Notes: generated by a model from the sequence alone, not told the origin. Shown: positions 48,524-57,587, numbered from the stretch's first letter. The stretch is DNA of 64,000 nt from Streptomyces smyrnaeus (GCF_017676345.1 NZ_JAFFZM010000011.1:1-64000), one strand, 5' to 3'. Program-made: numbers and translations.

Positions 48524-51158
48524 GCAGCGCACGCCCAGGCACGGGCTGCGGCCGGAGCCGGCCCCCGGCCCGCCACCCGGCGCCGCGACCACAGTTGCGG
48601 TCCCGGTCGCGGTTGCGGTCCCGGTCGCGCCGCACGGGCCACAGCGTTCCGGCCGCTGTCGTGACGACCACCGAAGCGACCACGGCGACGGCCTGCCACA
48701 GCGGGAGGGAGGGCAGGGAGCGGGCCAGCGCGAAGCTCAGCGCGGTCAGCGGCAGTGCGGCGACGGCCGCGCCGAGTACCGGCCCCGCGAGGGCGAGCAC
48801 GGTGGCCTCCGCCGCCAGCATCCGGCACAGCTGGCCGCGCACCATGCCGAGAACGCGCAGCAGGGCGAGCTCCGACCGCCGGCCCGCCCTGACGAGGCGG
48901 AGCGTGCTGATCACCGTCAGCGCGGCCAGCCCCGCGATGGCGGCGACCGCCATTCCGGAGACCAGCCGGACCGCCGCCTCGCCCTCCGCCCGCGGCGGCT
49001 CCAGCGGCCGGGCGGCTCCCACCCGGGCGCCCGGGGCCACCGCGTCCACTGTGCGCTGCACCGCTGCCCGGACCCGCTCGGGCACCGCATCGTCCGCCGT
49101 GGCGACCAGGACGCGGGTGAGACGGGTGTCGGTGGTGTGACGGGCCAGTTCGCCACGGGAGAGGAGGAAGTCGCCCAGCGCGAGGGACCGTTCATGGACG
49201 GCGGCGACGCGCAGCGCCCGTTCGGCACCGTCACCGAAGCGGATCCGTACCGTCGAGCCCGGGCGCAGGTCCTGGCTGCGGGCGCGGTCGGCGCCGACGG
49301 AGACGCTGCCGGGCCGCAGCCCGGCCAGTGTGCCCTCCCGCACGCCCGGGTCGAGCGTCTTCGGCAGGTCGCGCGGGGTGACGCCGAGCGCGGGCAGCCG
49401 CTCCAGGCGGGGTTCGCCGGTCTCCTTGCGGGCGAGCACGACCGTGCTGCGCGCCAGCCCGGTCGCCGCGGCGACCCCGTCGGTGGCACGGAGCCGGTCG
49501 AGGGCGGCGGTGGGCAGTCCGCCGGGCGCGGTGACGGCCAGTTCGGCGCGGAGGGCCCGGGACGCCTGATGCCCCGTCTGCTCGTCCACGGTGGCGGTCG
49601 CCGAGAGTTGCACACCTGCGAACGCGGTGACAAGGACGACCGGGGTGAGGGCCGCGCCCAGCCTGCGGGAGTCGGCTCTGCCGTACGTCTCGGCGAGCCG
49701 ACCGCCGACACCGCCCAGCCGGTGCAGCGGTCGCCGCAGCAGGCGTACGGCTGCCGCGGCGATCCACGGGCTGAGCAGCGCACAGCCGATCACCAGGGTA
49801 ACGGCTGCGGCACTCGCCGCTGCGGCAGCCGCCTCACCGCGCTGGAGGGCCGCCGTGCCCGCCGAACTCGCCCCGGCCAGCAGCAGGACCAGCCCGGTCA
49901 CCCTGCGGCCCCTGCCACCGGGACCCGTGGCTGTCTGCGCCGGCCTGTCCCGGGCGACGCGCGCGCAGGCCAGTACAGCAGCGAGGCGCGCCACGCCGAC
50001 CGTGAGCGCGGACGTACCCAAGGGGAGCAGAAACGTCCATACGGGGGTGGGCAGTTCCAGGCCCTCGGTCCGGGCGCCGCGCGCCACGAGTGCCGAGTGC
50101 AGGGCGAGGAAGGCGGGGACGGCCCCCGACGCCCCCCACAGGGCGGCGCGGACGGCCGTCCGCGCCACCTCACGACCGATCATGGCCCGCAACTGGCCGG
50201 GCGTGGCACCGACCGTGCGCAGCAATCGGAGTTCCGGCTCCCGCTGATGGAGTGCCTGCGCGCTCAACGAGCAGATCACCAGCAGCGCGACCAGCACCAG
50301 GGTCGCGGTGATGGAACCGAGCAGTTCCAGCAGCGCGGAGCGGGCCGGCGCCGCGCGCAGATTCTCGGTCGCTCCCCGGCTGTCGCCGGTCAGCACCCGC
50401 AGGGCGGCCGGGTCGCCCGCGGCGCGCGCTCCCGCGCCGGCGTCCCGCAGGTGTGCCCGGTCGAGAGCGTCGCGGACGCGGGCGGACAGCTGGTCGGTGG
50501 CCGTGCCGGGGGCGGCCAGTACGCCGATGGCGTCGATCGAGCGGGGGTGCCCGGCCAGTCTGCGTGCCTCGGCGGCGGTCGTGTAGAGCACGGCCGGTCC
50601 TTCGGCGATGCCCACGACCCGCCGCCCCGCCAGCCGCTGCCCCGGCTCGGCGTGCAGCCCGGCTCCGGCCACCACCTCGCCCGGGCTGCGCGGGGCCCGG
50701 CCCTCGCGCAGCGGGTACGGGGCGAGTGAGGCGGCCTGCCAGGAGCGGCCCGGCAGCGGCTTGTCGCCCGCGCCGGTGCGGAGGGTGAACGCGTCGTCGG
50801 GCACGGCCGCTCGTACGCCCTCGACCTCGCGGAGGACCGCGAGGGCCGCGCGCGGCACACGGACGCGTTCGGTGAGGGCGGCGCGTACCGTCTCCGGCTC
50901 ACTGCCCCACGGCTTGGCTGTGAACTCGGTGGTCTGGCTGCCCGCCACGACCACCGGCGCGGCCGCGCGGGCTGCGACCCGGGGGTGGCCCAGCGCCACG
51001 GAGGCGACGGCGGACGCGGCGACGCCCAGCAGGAGTGCGGTGAGCGCGAGTGCGGCGAAGGTGGTGGACCATGCGGAACGGTGGTGGCGTGCGGCGCGGC
51101 GGATGAGCAGCCGGATGCCGCTGCGGCGCCGGTGCCACGGGCCCGTCGGGCTCACCAC
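48408..51158 (-). CDS. FtsX-like ABC transporter permease with odd C-terminus
   Basis: 916-aa permease of the MacB/FtsX type with two FtsX modules. The N-terminal TM is at about 30-55, a large extracytoplasmic domain runs to about 265, TM2-4 form the first module (ALHQREPELRLLRTVGATPGQL), and the second module ends near 835 (RRSELALLRVLGMVRGQL). After about residue 846 the reading continues for roughly 70 residues of Arg/Pro/Ala-rich, atypical sequence that runs antisense into the response regulator gene. The first 7 nt overlap the ATPase gene. Presumed role: export or envelope stress with its ATPase. Confidence 0.85.
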   Translation of the reverse strand: MVSPTGPWHRRRSGIRLLIRRAARHHRSAWSTTFAALALTALLLGVAASAVASVALGHPRVAARAAAPVVVAGSQTTEFTAKPWGSEPETVRAALTERVRVPRAALAVLREVEGVRAAVPDDAFTLRTGAGDKPLPGRSWQAASLAPYPLREGRAPRSPGEVVAGAGLHAEPGQRLAGRRVVGIAEGPAVLYTTAAEARRLAGHPRSIDAIGVLAAPGTATDQLSARVRDALDRAHLRDAGAGARAAGDPAALRVLTGDSRGATENLRAAPARSALLELLGSITATLVLVALLVICSLSAQALHQREPELRLLRTVGATPGQLRAMIGREVARTAVRAALWGASGAVPAFLALHSALVARGARTEGLELPTPVWTFLLPLGTSALTVGVARLAAVLACARVARDRPAQTATGPGGRGRRVTGLVLLLAGASSAGTAALQRGEAAAAAASAAAVTLVIGCALLSPWIAAAAVRLLRRPLHRLGGVGGRLAETYGRADSRRLGAALTPVVLVTAFAGVQLSATATVDEQTGHQASRALRAELAVTAPGGLPTAALDRLRATDGVAAATGLARSTVVLARKETGEPRLERLPALGVTPRDLPKTLDPGVREGTLAGLRPGSVSVGADRARSQDLRPGSTVRIRFGDGAERALRVAAVHERSLALGDFLLSRGELARHTTDTRLTRVLVATADDAVPERVRAAVQRTVDAVAPGARVGAARPLEPPRAEGEAAVRLVSGMAVAAIAGLAALTVISTLRLVRAGRRSELALLRVLGMVRGQLCRMLAAEATVLALAGPVLGAAVAALPLTALSFALARSLPSLPLWQAVAVVASVVVTTAAGTLWPVRRDRDRNRDRDRNCGRGAGWRAGGRLRPQPVPGRALLSASDRPTRQGPCGVRCRWAAAPASRRRSRCACGPNAP
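48595..48630. repeat. 18-bp tandem repeat in the permease tail
   Basis: Two copies of TTGCGGTCCCGGTCGCGG (the second differs in the last base) encode the RDRNRDRDRN stretch at the start of the odd C-terminal tail. The unit length keeps the frame. Confidence 0.75.
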
Positions 51159-52069
51159 CGGGCCAGCTCCCTCAGCACTTCGGCAGGGGAAGGGTGCTCA
51201 AGAGTGGCGGTGATCCGGCCCGCTGCCAGGAAGACGGTCCGGTCGGCCGCGGCGGCGGCAGCCGGGTCGTGGGTGACCATCAGGACGGCGGGGCCGTGTG
51301 CCGTCACGGTGCGGCGGAGGAGGTCGAGCACCTCGTGCGCGGTGACCGGGTCGAGCGCGCCGGTCGGCTCGTCGGCGAGGACCACCGCCGGTGCGGTCAC
51401 CAGCGCCCGTGCCACCGCGACGCGCTGCCGCTGGCCACCGGACAGCTGAGCGGGCCGGGCCTCGGCACGCTCTTCGAGGCCGACCAGGGCCAGTGCCCGG
51501 TCGGCGCACCGGAGCGGGTCCCGCTCGCGTGTCCGGTTCCGGCCGTGCTCCTCGGCCAGCAGCAGCGGCAGCGCGACGTTCTCCCGCACACTGAGCGCGG
51601 GCAGCAGATTCAGTTCCTGGAAGACGAAGCCGACGCGGTCCCTGCGCAGCCGGGTGCGGTCCCGCTCACCCAGCGCCGCCACGTTCGTACCGCCGATGGT
51701 GACGGTCCCCTCGGTGGGCCGGTCCAGGCCCGCGGCGCAGTTGAGCATCGTGGACTTTCCGGAGCCGGAGCGGCCCATGACGGCCAGGAAGCGCCCCCGG
51801 GGCAGGAGCAGGTCGACGCTGTCGAGGGCGCGACGGCCGCCGTAGCTGCGGCTGACCCCGTGGAGTTCGAGGGCGGGGTGGCCGGGGGCTGCGGGCGCTG
51901 CCGGGACGGCGAAGGCTCCAGCGTCTGAGGAACCCGTGGGATCTGCAGCACCTGTGGGATCTGCGGGGCCAGAACCTGTGGGATCCGCACAGCCCGCGGG
52001 GGCGACAGCGGCGGCAGGAACGGCAGGGGTGGGACGAGCGGGGCGGTGTGCGCGGCGGCGCCCGAGCAT
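51152..52069 (-). CDS. ABC transporter ATPase (MacB/LolD type)
   Basis: 305-aa ATPase. An Ala/Pro/Thr-rich N-terminal extension of about 65 residues has DPTG repeats (ADPTGAADPTGSSD). The core has Walker A GRSGSGKS, the Q-loop in VFQELNLLP, signature LSGGQRQRVAVARAL, Walker B VLADEPTGALD and H-loop MVTHD. It is the partner of the FtsX-like permease, whose start overlaps its stop by 7 nt. ATG 52069 has GGAAAGGA 6 nt upstream and is preferred over 52099. Confidence 0.92.
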   Translation of the reverse strand: MLGRRRAHRPARPTPAVPAAAVAPAGCADPTGSGPADPTGAADPTGSSDAGAFAVPAAPAAPGHPALELHGVSRSYGGRRALDSVDLLLPRGRFLAVMGRSGSGKSTMLNCAAGLDRPTEGTVTIGGTNVAALGERDRTRLRRDRVGFVFQELNLLPALSVRENVALPLLLAEEHGRNRTRERDPLRCADRALALVGLEERAEARPAQLSGGQRQRVAVARALVTAPAVVLADEPTGALDPVTAHEVLDLLRRTVTAHGPAVLMVTHDPAAAAAADRTVFLAAGRITATLEHPSPAEVLRELARW

Positions 52070-52183
52070 GAGCGTCCTTTCCGTGTGCGGAAGTGCCACG
52101 TGGACGCTATGCGGCGGGTATCGGCGCGGGGAGGGAGCGGGCTGGTGTCCCGGGGTGGAGCGGGCTCCACCCCGTCGGCCGGG

Positions 52184-52801
52184 TCAGGCCCGCAGCGCCT
52201 GGAGGCGGGTGCGGATGTGGTCGACGGCCGCCTCGGCGTCGTCCACCGTGACGGTGAACAGCCGCCCGTCACCCAACCGGAGGACGAGCCCCTCGCCCCG
52301 GCGGATGACGACAGCCGTGCCCTTCTCGGGTCGCCAGCGGTACCCCCAGCCGCCCCAGTGCCGTGGGGTGACGCTGGGTGCGTGGTCGGCCTCCACCACG
52401 TCCCGCAGGGGGATCCGGCGGCGCGGCACACCGGCGTGGCCGCACCGGACCTCGATCGTGTCGCCCTCGACCTTCACGTCGACGTGGACGAAGGCGAGGG
52501 TGCCGAAGAGGATGAGCAGGCCGACCGCGATGCAGCCGACGACGGACATGACCAGCGGCGCGAGCCCGCCGGACCAGGACACGTCCACGGCGAGCTCGAT
52601 GCCGAGCGCCACGCAGCCGGCGCCGACGGCGGCCAGCGCCCACTGCAGGCGGCTGGTCGCCCTCCCGGTCCACACCTCCGCGCTGGGCGGCAGGACGACG
52701 TCCTCCAGGGGCGTGGGGCGGGTGGTGGTGCGGTCGACTTCGTCATGGGGTCCGGCGCCACCCTCGGCGAGTGGGGCGCCGTCGAAGGGATGGTCACTCA
52801 T
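52184..52801 (-). CDS. Membrane protein with C-terminal PH-like domain, unknown function
   Basis: 205 aa. An acidic N-terminus is followed by two TM helices at about 50-75 and 80-105 (LQWALAAVGAGCVALGIELAV; LVMSVVGCIAVGLLILFGTLAF). The cytoplasmic C-terminal half has beta strands (VHVDVKVEGDTIEVRCGHAG, then RIPLRDVVEAD). The pattern fits actinobacterial DUF3093-like membrane proteins, but I am not certain. It lies between the racemase-like gene and the ABC ATPase gene, all leftward, and may not be in their operons. Confidence 0.65.
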   Translation of the reverse strand: MSDHPFDGAPLAEGGAGPHDEVDRTTTRPTPLEDVVLPPSAEVWTGRATSRLQWALAAVGAGCVALGIELAVDVSWSGGLAPLVMSVVGCIAVGLLILFGTLAFVHVDVKVEGDTIEVRCGHAGVPRRRIPLRDVVEADHAPSVTPRHWGGWGYRWRPEKGTAVVIRRGEGLVLRLGDGRLFTVTVDDAEAAVDHIRTRLQALRA

Positions 52802-52900
52802 GTTCGGCAGAGTACTCCCGGCGGCCCGCGCAGGCAGCTCGCGCAGGCCGGGGCTCGCCGACGCGCAGCGGCACGCTCCGTGCCCAGCAGCCACGCTCCG

Positions 52901-53701
52901 TCAGGTGAGGGAGGCGGGCGCGCCGGCCAGCAGGCGGCCCTCGGCATAGGTGAGGGCCGCTTCCGGCAGGGCGGCCACCCTGCCGCTGTGCAGAACGGTG
53001 AGTCCCCCGACGGGTGCCGCCTCCGGGGCGGGCCGGACGTTCGCGCGACGCAGAGCCTGGGCACACACGGCGGCGGCCGAGCCCTGGAGCGCGGGACCCT
53101 CGCCACGGGCGCCGCGCAGTGCCTCCCGGATGCGGTTGCCGACCAGCTCGTAGTGGGTGCAGCCCAGCACGACGGTCTCCACATCGGCGGGAGTGCGCTC
53201 GGCGGCGGCCCGGACGGCGGAGGTGATGAGGTCCTCGTCGCCGCTCTCGATGGCGTCGGCGAGCCCGTGGCAGGGCACTCCGGTGATGTCGGCGCCGTTG
53301 CCGAACTCCTCGATCAGCCGGCGCTGGTAGGGGCTGCCGGTGGTGGCCGGGGTGGCCCAGATCGCGACGCGGCCACCGGTTCGGACGGCGGCGGCCGCGG
53401 CGGGCTTGACGGCGGGGACGGTGCCGATGACCGGCAGCGCGGGCTCCAGTTCCGCGCGGAGGGCGGGCAGCGCGTGCACGGAGGCGGTGTTGCAGGCGAC
53501 GATCAGCGCGTCGGGCCGGTGCGCGGCGGCGGCACGGGCGCACAGCAGAGCGTGTCGGGTGATGTCGTCGCTGTCGCGGGGACCCCAGGGCAGGCCGTCG
53601 GGGTCGGAGGAGAGCACGAGGTCCGCGTCGGGGCGTGCGCGGCGTACCGCAGCTGCCGCGGCCAGCAGACCGATACCGGAGTCCATCAGCGCGATCTTCA
53701 C
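52901..53701 (-). CDS. Aspartate/glutamate racemase family protein (MurI-like)
   Basis: 266-aa cofactor-independent racemase-like protein. The glutamate racemase features are present: Asp7-Ser8 (MDSGIG), the first catalytic Cys70 (VACNTA) and the second Cys181-Thr-His183 (LGCTHYEL). The usual DSGVGGL loop reads DSGIGLL. It may make D-glutamate for peptidoglycan or be a second, degradative or regulatory copy; the context does not link it to cell-wall genes. GTG 53701 lies at the edge of an inverted repeat, with TACAGT 8 nt upstream, so the message may be leaderless. Confidence 0.82.
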   Translation of the reverse strand: MKIALMDSGIGLLAAAAAVRRARPDADLVLSSDPDGLPWGPRDSDDITRHALLCARAAAAHRPDALIVACNTASVHALPALRAELEPALPVIGTVPAVKPAAAAAVRTGGRVAIWATPATTGSPYQRRLIEEFGNGADITGVPCHGLADAIESGDEDLITSAVRAAAERTPADVETVVLGCTHYELVGNRIREALRGARGEGPALQGSAAAVCAQALRRANVRPAPEAAPVGGLTVLHSGRVAALPEAALTYAEGRLLAGAPASLT

Positions 53702-53721
53702 GTGAAGCAACTGTACTTCAC
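53702..53721. promoter_or_regulatory. Inverted repeat at the racemase gene start
   Basis: GTGAAG-N8-CTTCAC immediately upstream of the GTG start covers a TACAGT -10-like hexamer on the leftward strand. Possible operator. Confidence 0.4.
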
Positions 53722-53864
53722 ACCGAGCGAGGCCTTCGTGGAAGGAGCTCCCGGAAGACAAGGACGGAGAGGCAAGGACGGCGAAGCAAGGAGGGCGAAG
53801 CCAGAGCCGTCGAGGGAAGCGGGCCTCGCGGGCGCGCCGCGGAGTGCTACGGGGCGGCGGCATA

Positions 53865-53877
53865 CGGCAGACTGCCG
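53865..53877. promoter_or_regulatory. Inverted repeat before hpnB-like gene
   Basis: CGGCAG-A-CTGCCG ends 4 bp before the ATG at 53882, where a ribosome site should be; no Shine-Dalgarno is seen. It may be an operator or an RNA hairpin that limits initiation. Confidence 0.4.
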
Positions 53878-53881
53878 ATCG

Positions 53882-55033
53882 ATGAGCGCGCTCACCTGGA
53901 CCACTGTCGTTCCGCTCGCCTCGCTGGCCGCGTGGGCGTGGCTGCTGATGGGCCAGGGGTTCTTCTGGCGTACGGACGTACGTATGCCGCCCTCCCCCGC
54001 GGACGGGGCACCGGCCGACTGGCCCTCCGTTGCCGTCGTCGTGCCCGCCCGGGACGAGGCCGATGTGCTGCCGAAGACCCTGCCGACGCTGCTGGCGCAG
54101 GACTATCCGGGACATGCCCGGATCCTGCTGGTGGACGACGGGTCCGGTGACGGCACCGGCGCACTCGCCCGTGAGCTGGCCCGGGACGCGCCGGACGGGC
54201 CGCCGTTGACGGTGCTGGCGCCCGGTGAACCCGAGCCGGGGTGGACGGGCAAGCTGTGGGCCGTGCGGTGCGGCATCGAGCACGCGCGCTCCGGGACGTC
54301 GGAGCCGGAGTTCCTGCTGCTGACGGACGCGGACATCGCACACGGGCCCGACTCGCTGCGTCGTCTGGTGCGCGGGGCGCTCGGTCAGCGGCTCGATCTG
54401 GTCTCGCAGATGGCGCGGTTGCGGGTGCGGACGGGCTGGGAACGGCTGATCGTGCCCGCTTTCGTGTATTTCTTCGCGCAGCTGTATCCGTTCCGCTGGG
54501 TCAACAGGCCCGGGGCGCGCACTGCCGCGGCGGCGGGCGGGTGCGTGCTGTTGCGCACTCGGGCCGCGGTGCGGGCCGGGGTGCCGGACAGCATCCGGGA
54601 CGCCGTCATCGACGACGTGGCACTGGGCCGGGCGGTCAAGCGGTCCGGCGGACGGATCTGGTTGGGGCTCGCGGACGGGGTGGAGAGTGTGCGTCCGTAC
54701 GCGGGGCTGAGTCCGCTGTGGCGGATGGTGTCACGCAGCGCCTATGCGCAACTGCGCAACAATCCGCTGCTGCTGGTGGGCACCGTGCTGGGGCTGCTGC
54801 TGGTGTATGCGGTGCCGCCGGTGTGGGCGTGTGCGGGCTCGCCGGTGGCGGGCGCCGCGTGGCTGGTGATGACGCTGTCGTACGTGCCGATGCTGCGCTA
54901 CTACCGGCAGCCGCTGTGGCCGGCGGTGCTGCTGCCCGTGACGGCGGCCTTGTATCTGGCGATGACCGTCGACTCGGCGGTGCAGCACTACCGGGGTCGT
55001 GGCGCCGCGTGGAAGGGCCGCACCTACTCCTGA
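53882..55033 (+). CDS. hpnB: Hopene-associated-type glycosyltransferase (HpnB-like)
   Basis: 383-aa membrane-bound GT2-family transferase with an N-terminal TM (VVPLASLAAWAWLLMG). The catalytic domain has VAVVVPARDEADVLP, LLVDDGSGDGT, LLLTDADIAHG (DxD) and an acceptor motif IRDAVIDDVALGRAVK. Three TM helices sit at the C-terminus (about 295-370). This architecture matches HpnB of hopanoid loci. The other hopanoid genes (squalene-hopene cyclase, hpnA, hpnC-H) are absent here, so the lipid substrate is not confirmed. It is divergent from the racemase-like gene. Confidence 0.72.
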   Translation: MSALTWTTVVPLASLAAWAWLLMGQGFFWRTDVRMPPSPADGAPADWPSVAVVVPARDEADVLPKTLPTLLAQDYPGHARILLVDDGSGDGTGALARELARDAPDGPPLTVLAPGEPEPGWTGKLWAVRCGIEHARSGTSEPEFLLLTDADIAHGPDSLRRLVRGALGQRLDLVSQMARLRVRTGWERLIVPAFVYFFAQLYPFRWVNRPGARTAAAAGGCVLLRTRAAVRAGVPDSIRDAVIDDVALGRAVKRSGGRIWLGLADGVESVRPYAGLSPLWRMVSRSAYAQLRNNPLLLVGTVLGLLLVYAVPPVWACAGSPVAGAAWLVMTLSYVPMLRYYRQPLWPAVLLPVTAALYLAMTVDSAVQHYRGRGAAWKGRTYS

Positions 55034-55073
55034 GCGGACCGCCTGCCTTCGGGGCTCGTTCCGTGCGGGGGCG

Positions 55074-56489
55074 TCACTTGCGCCCCGGCGTCCACTGCAT
55101 GCCCCAGCCGTACTCCTCGTCGACGGTGCGCTGCGGGCTGACGCCGCGCCGTGGGACGAGGTAGCGCGCCTCGCGGCGGACCATGAGTTCACCGTTGTCG
55201 TTGGTGATCAGTGCGAGGGCGCACACGGTGGACGGGGTGGTGCACTCGTCGAGGGAGAAGTCGACGGGTGCGCCGTGCTGTGGTCGGAGGGTGACGGTCG
55301 CGTGCAGCCCGGCGAAGCTGCGGGCGCCCTCGTAGATGGTGACGAAGATGAGGATGCGGCGCAGATCGGCCCGGTGGTCCAGGTTGACGGTGAGGTTCTC
55401 ACCGGTCTCGACGGCGCCGGTGCGGTCGTCGCCGTCGAGGTGGATGTACGGCGGGCGGCTCAGCGAACCGAAGGAGTTGCCGAGCGCCTGGACGACTCCC
55501 TTGCGGCCGTCGGCGAGTTCGTAGAGGGCGCACAGGTCCAGGTCGGGCCCGGTGAGCGCGCCCATGGCGCGGGTGAGCCGCCCGGCGAGGCCTTTGGGCT
55601 GCTGTGCCTGGGTGGTCCAGTTGAGGTTGACCCGCATGGTGCCGGAGGTGCCGCCCTGTTTGGTGAGCGAGACCGAGGGCGCCTCCTTGGTGAGCGTCAC
55701 CTTGCTCAGCCGTACGGGTGCCTCGGGTGTGCTGCGCGGGGCCGGTGCGCCGGGAGGGGCCGGTGCGGAGGGGGCTGCCGGCGCCGAGGGAGGTGTGGGT
55801 GCGGTCGGGGGCGTGGGCGTGGGTGCCTGCGGTACGCGGGGAGCCTGCACGCCGGGCGGGGTGGGCGCGTGCGGGGTGCGCACCGAGTGCGGGTGCGACG
55901 GCACGGCGGCCCCGGAGGCGGCGGGCGTCCCGGCGGCCGGGGAAGGGTCGTCGACGCTGATCCCGAAGTCGGTCGCCAGGCCCGCCAGTCCGCTGTCGTA
56001 GCCCTGGCCGACCGCGCGGAACTTCCAGGCGCCCTGGCGGCGGTAGAGCTCGCCGAGGAGGTACGCGGTCTCGCCTGCCGCGTCGGCCGGGTCGAAGCGG
56101 GCGATCTCCTGGCCGACGCCCGGACCACCGCCGGCGCTCGCGTCCAGCAGCCGTACATACAGGCCCGGCACCTGGCCGAAACTGCCGCCGTCCGCCGAGG
56201 CGGCGATGACGATGCGGGTGATGTCCGGTTCGACCCTGCCGAGGTCGACGGTCAGTTCGTCGGTGCTGGAGGCGCCTGTCGGGTTCTTCCCCTCGTGCCG
56301 TACGGCGGCGGAGGAGTGCCGCGGCTGGTTGTAGAAGACGAAGTCGGCGTCGGAGCGGACCTTGCCCTCTTCGGTGAGCAGCAGCGCCGAGGCGTCGACG
56401 TCCGGTACGAGAGGGCCGGAGGACCAGCCCAGTTCGACCCGCACCGCCGTGGCGGGTACGGGGACGTTTGCCCCCTTGCGCATCGTCAT
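55074..56489 (-). CDS. Two-domain TerD-family protein
   Basis: 471 aa with two TerD (calcium-binding, tellurium/stress) domains. The first spans 1-165: LGWSSG, FVFYNQPRHSSAAV, DELTVDLGRVEPDITRIVIAAS, then FDPADAAGETAYLLGELYRR. The second is about 290-470 with LNWTTQAQ, DLDLCALYELADGRKGVVQALG and NLTVNLDHRADLRRILIFVTIYEGA. A 90-residue Pro/Ala/Thr linker with PPxAPxPP repeats joins them. TerD proteins are linked to phage, colicin and oxidative stress and to sporulation in actinobacteria; the exact mechanism is unknown. GGGGGAG precedes the ATG. Confidence 0.88.
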   Translation of the reverse strand: MTMRKGANVPVPATAVRVELGWSSGPLVPDVDASALLLTEEGKVRSDADFVFYNQPRHSSAAVRHEGKNPTGASSTDELTVDLGRVEPDITRIVIAASADGGSFGQVPGLYVRLLDASAGGGPGVGQEIARFDPADAAGETAYLLGELYRRQGAWKFRAVGQGYDSGLAGLATDFGISVDDPSPAAGTPAASGAAVPSHPHSVRTPHAPTPPGVQAPRVPQAPTPTPPTAPTPPSAPAAPSAPAPPGAPAPRSTPEAPVRLSKVTLTKEAPSVSLTKQGGTSGTMRVNLNWTTQAQQPKGLAGRLTRAMGALTGPDLDLCALYELADGRKGVVQALGNSFGSLSRPPYIHLDGDDRTGAVETGENLTVNLDHRADLRRILIFVTIYEGARSFAGLHATVTLRPQHGAPVDFSLDECTTPSTVCALALITNDNGELMVRREARYLVPRRGVSPQRTVDEEYGWGMQWTPGRK

Positions 56490-56912
56490 GGCGACTCCCC
56501 CTGGGCTCGGTTACCTGCGTGCCGTTCCCCAACCTATTGCACGGCGCCGCTGCCGCCGAAGCCCCTTCACCACGACTCACCAGGACTCACCGGACCTCAT
56601 CGGACTCGAACAGTTGGCAGGGGCAGGGGCGTTCTATGTCCTGGCCGGTGGGCTTATGCTTCTGTCAGCTTCCTCTCCCGCGCGCCCGGAAAAGGGACAG
56701 GCGGGAACAAGCCATGTCCCTGTGCCTGACCAGCCGTCACCGTGGTCGGCATGGGGGGTATTCGCCCTGTTCGGGCTACCCCGCGCGCGCCCCTGACGCG
56801 GCTGCCTCGAATGGGGTGAAAACCGGCTCCTACCTGCTCCGATGCGGGTGGGGCAGGCGTTCCTTCTGTACCTCTCTAGTGCCGATGCTGATTTTGGGCT
56901 TAACTTATGAGC
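56490..56912. promoter_or_regulatory. Divergent region, TerD / Pro-Gln-rich gene
   Basis: 423 bp. TAACTT at 56901-56906 lies 6 nt before ATG 56913, fitting a leaderless promoter for the rightward gene; a -35 box is not evident. The sequence 56860-56910 is AT-richer than its neighbours. No further gene is supported. Confidence 0.4.
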
Positions 56913-57587
56913 ATGACCTCCCCCCGCAGCTCTTATAGCGGCGGCTACTACGCTGCACCGTCCTACCCCGAGACGCCGATCTACGACAGTCTCGTCGCCG
57001 AGCGGGGCACGCCGCAGATCGCTCCCATCCGGGTGCCGTCGGCCTATGACACGGGGGGCACGGGCAGCGCGCTAGCGGCGCTGCCTCCCGCGCTGCCTTC
57101 GGGCCCTTCCGCGCCGCAGCAGCAGATGCAGCAGCCCGCTCCCCTGCACCACACTCCCGCTCCGTCCTACGGCGGCTACCCGGGGCCTGCCGCGCCCCAG
57201 CCGCAGATGCCGCAGCCCGCGCCGCAGCAGGCCGCACCGATGCGGCAGCAGCCGGTACGCCAGGCGCCCGCAGCGCTGCCGCCCGGCGGCGGTGCCGGCC
57301 AGGGCGGTCCCGTACCGCTGCAGCACACTCCCGCACCGCACATCCCGCAGCAGGCACCGCCGCGCGGCTACGGCTACCCGGGGCCGGGGGGCCCGGCGCA
57401 GCAGCAGCCGCCCATGCAGCCGCAGCAGCCGCAGGTCCAGGTGCAGCAGTACCAGCAGCAGGCCGTGCACAACCAGGCGACGCAGTACATGCGTCCGGTG
57501 GCGCCGCGCCCGGCTGCGCCGCGTCAGATGCCGGGTCCGTACGAGGAGCCCTACGACGGCCAGCAGTACCCCGGCCGCGGCTATTGA
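56913..57587 (+). CDS. Pro/Gln-rich DUF6643-like protein
   Basis: 224 aa. The conserved N-terminus (TSPRSSYSGGYYAAPSYPET, then IYDSLVAERGTPQIAPIRVPS) is followed by a long disordered region made of Pro, Gln, Ala and Gly with repeats such as HTPAP and YGYPGPG, and a Tyr-rich end (YDGQQYPGRGY). I recognise the N-terminal block as typical of a Streptomyces family of unknown function. The low-complexity tail suggests a scaffold or a condensate-forming protein, which is inference. Alternative start ATG 56907 adds two residues. Confidence 0.72.
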   Translation: MTSPRSSYSGGYYAAPSYPETPIYDSLVAERGTPQIAPIRVPSAYDTGGTGSALAALPPALPSGPSAPQQQMQQPAPLHHTPAPSYGGYPGPAAPQPQMPQPAPQQAAPMRQQPVRQAPAALPPGGGAGQGGPVPLQHTPAPHIPQQAPPRGYGYPGPGGPAQQQPPMQPQQPQVQVQQYQQQAVHNQATQYMRPVAPRPAAPRQMPGPYEEPYDGQQYPGRGY

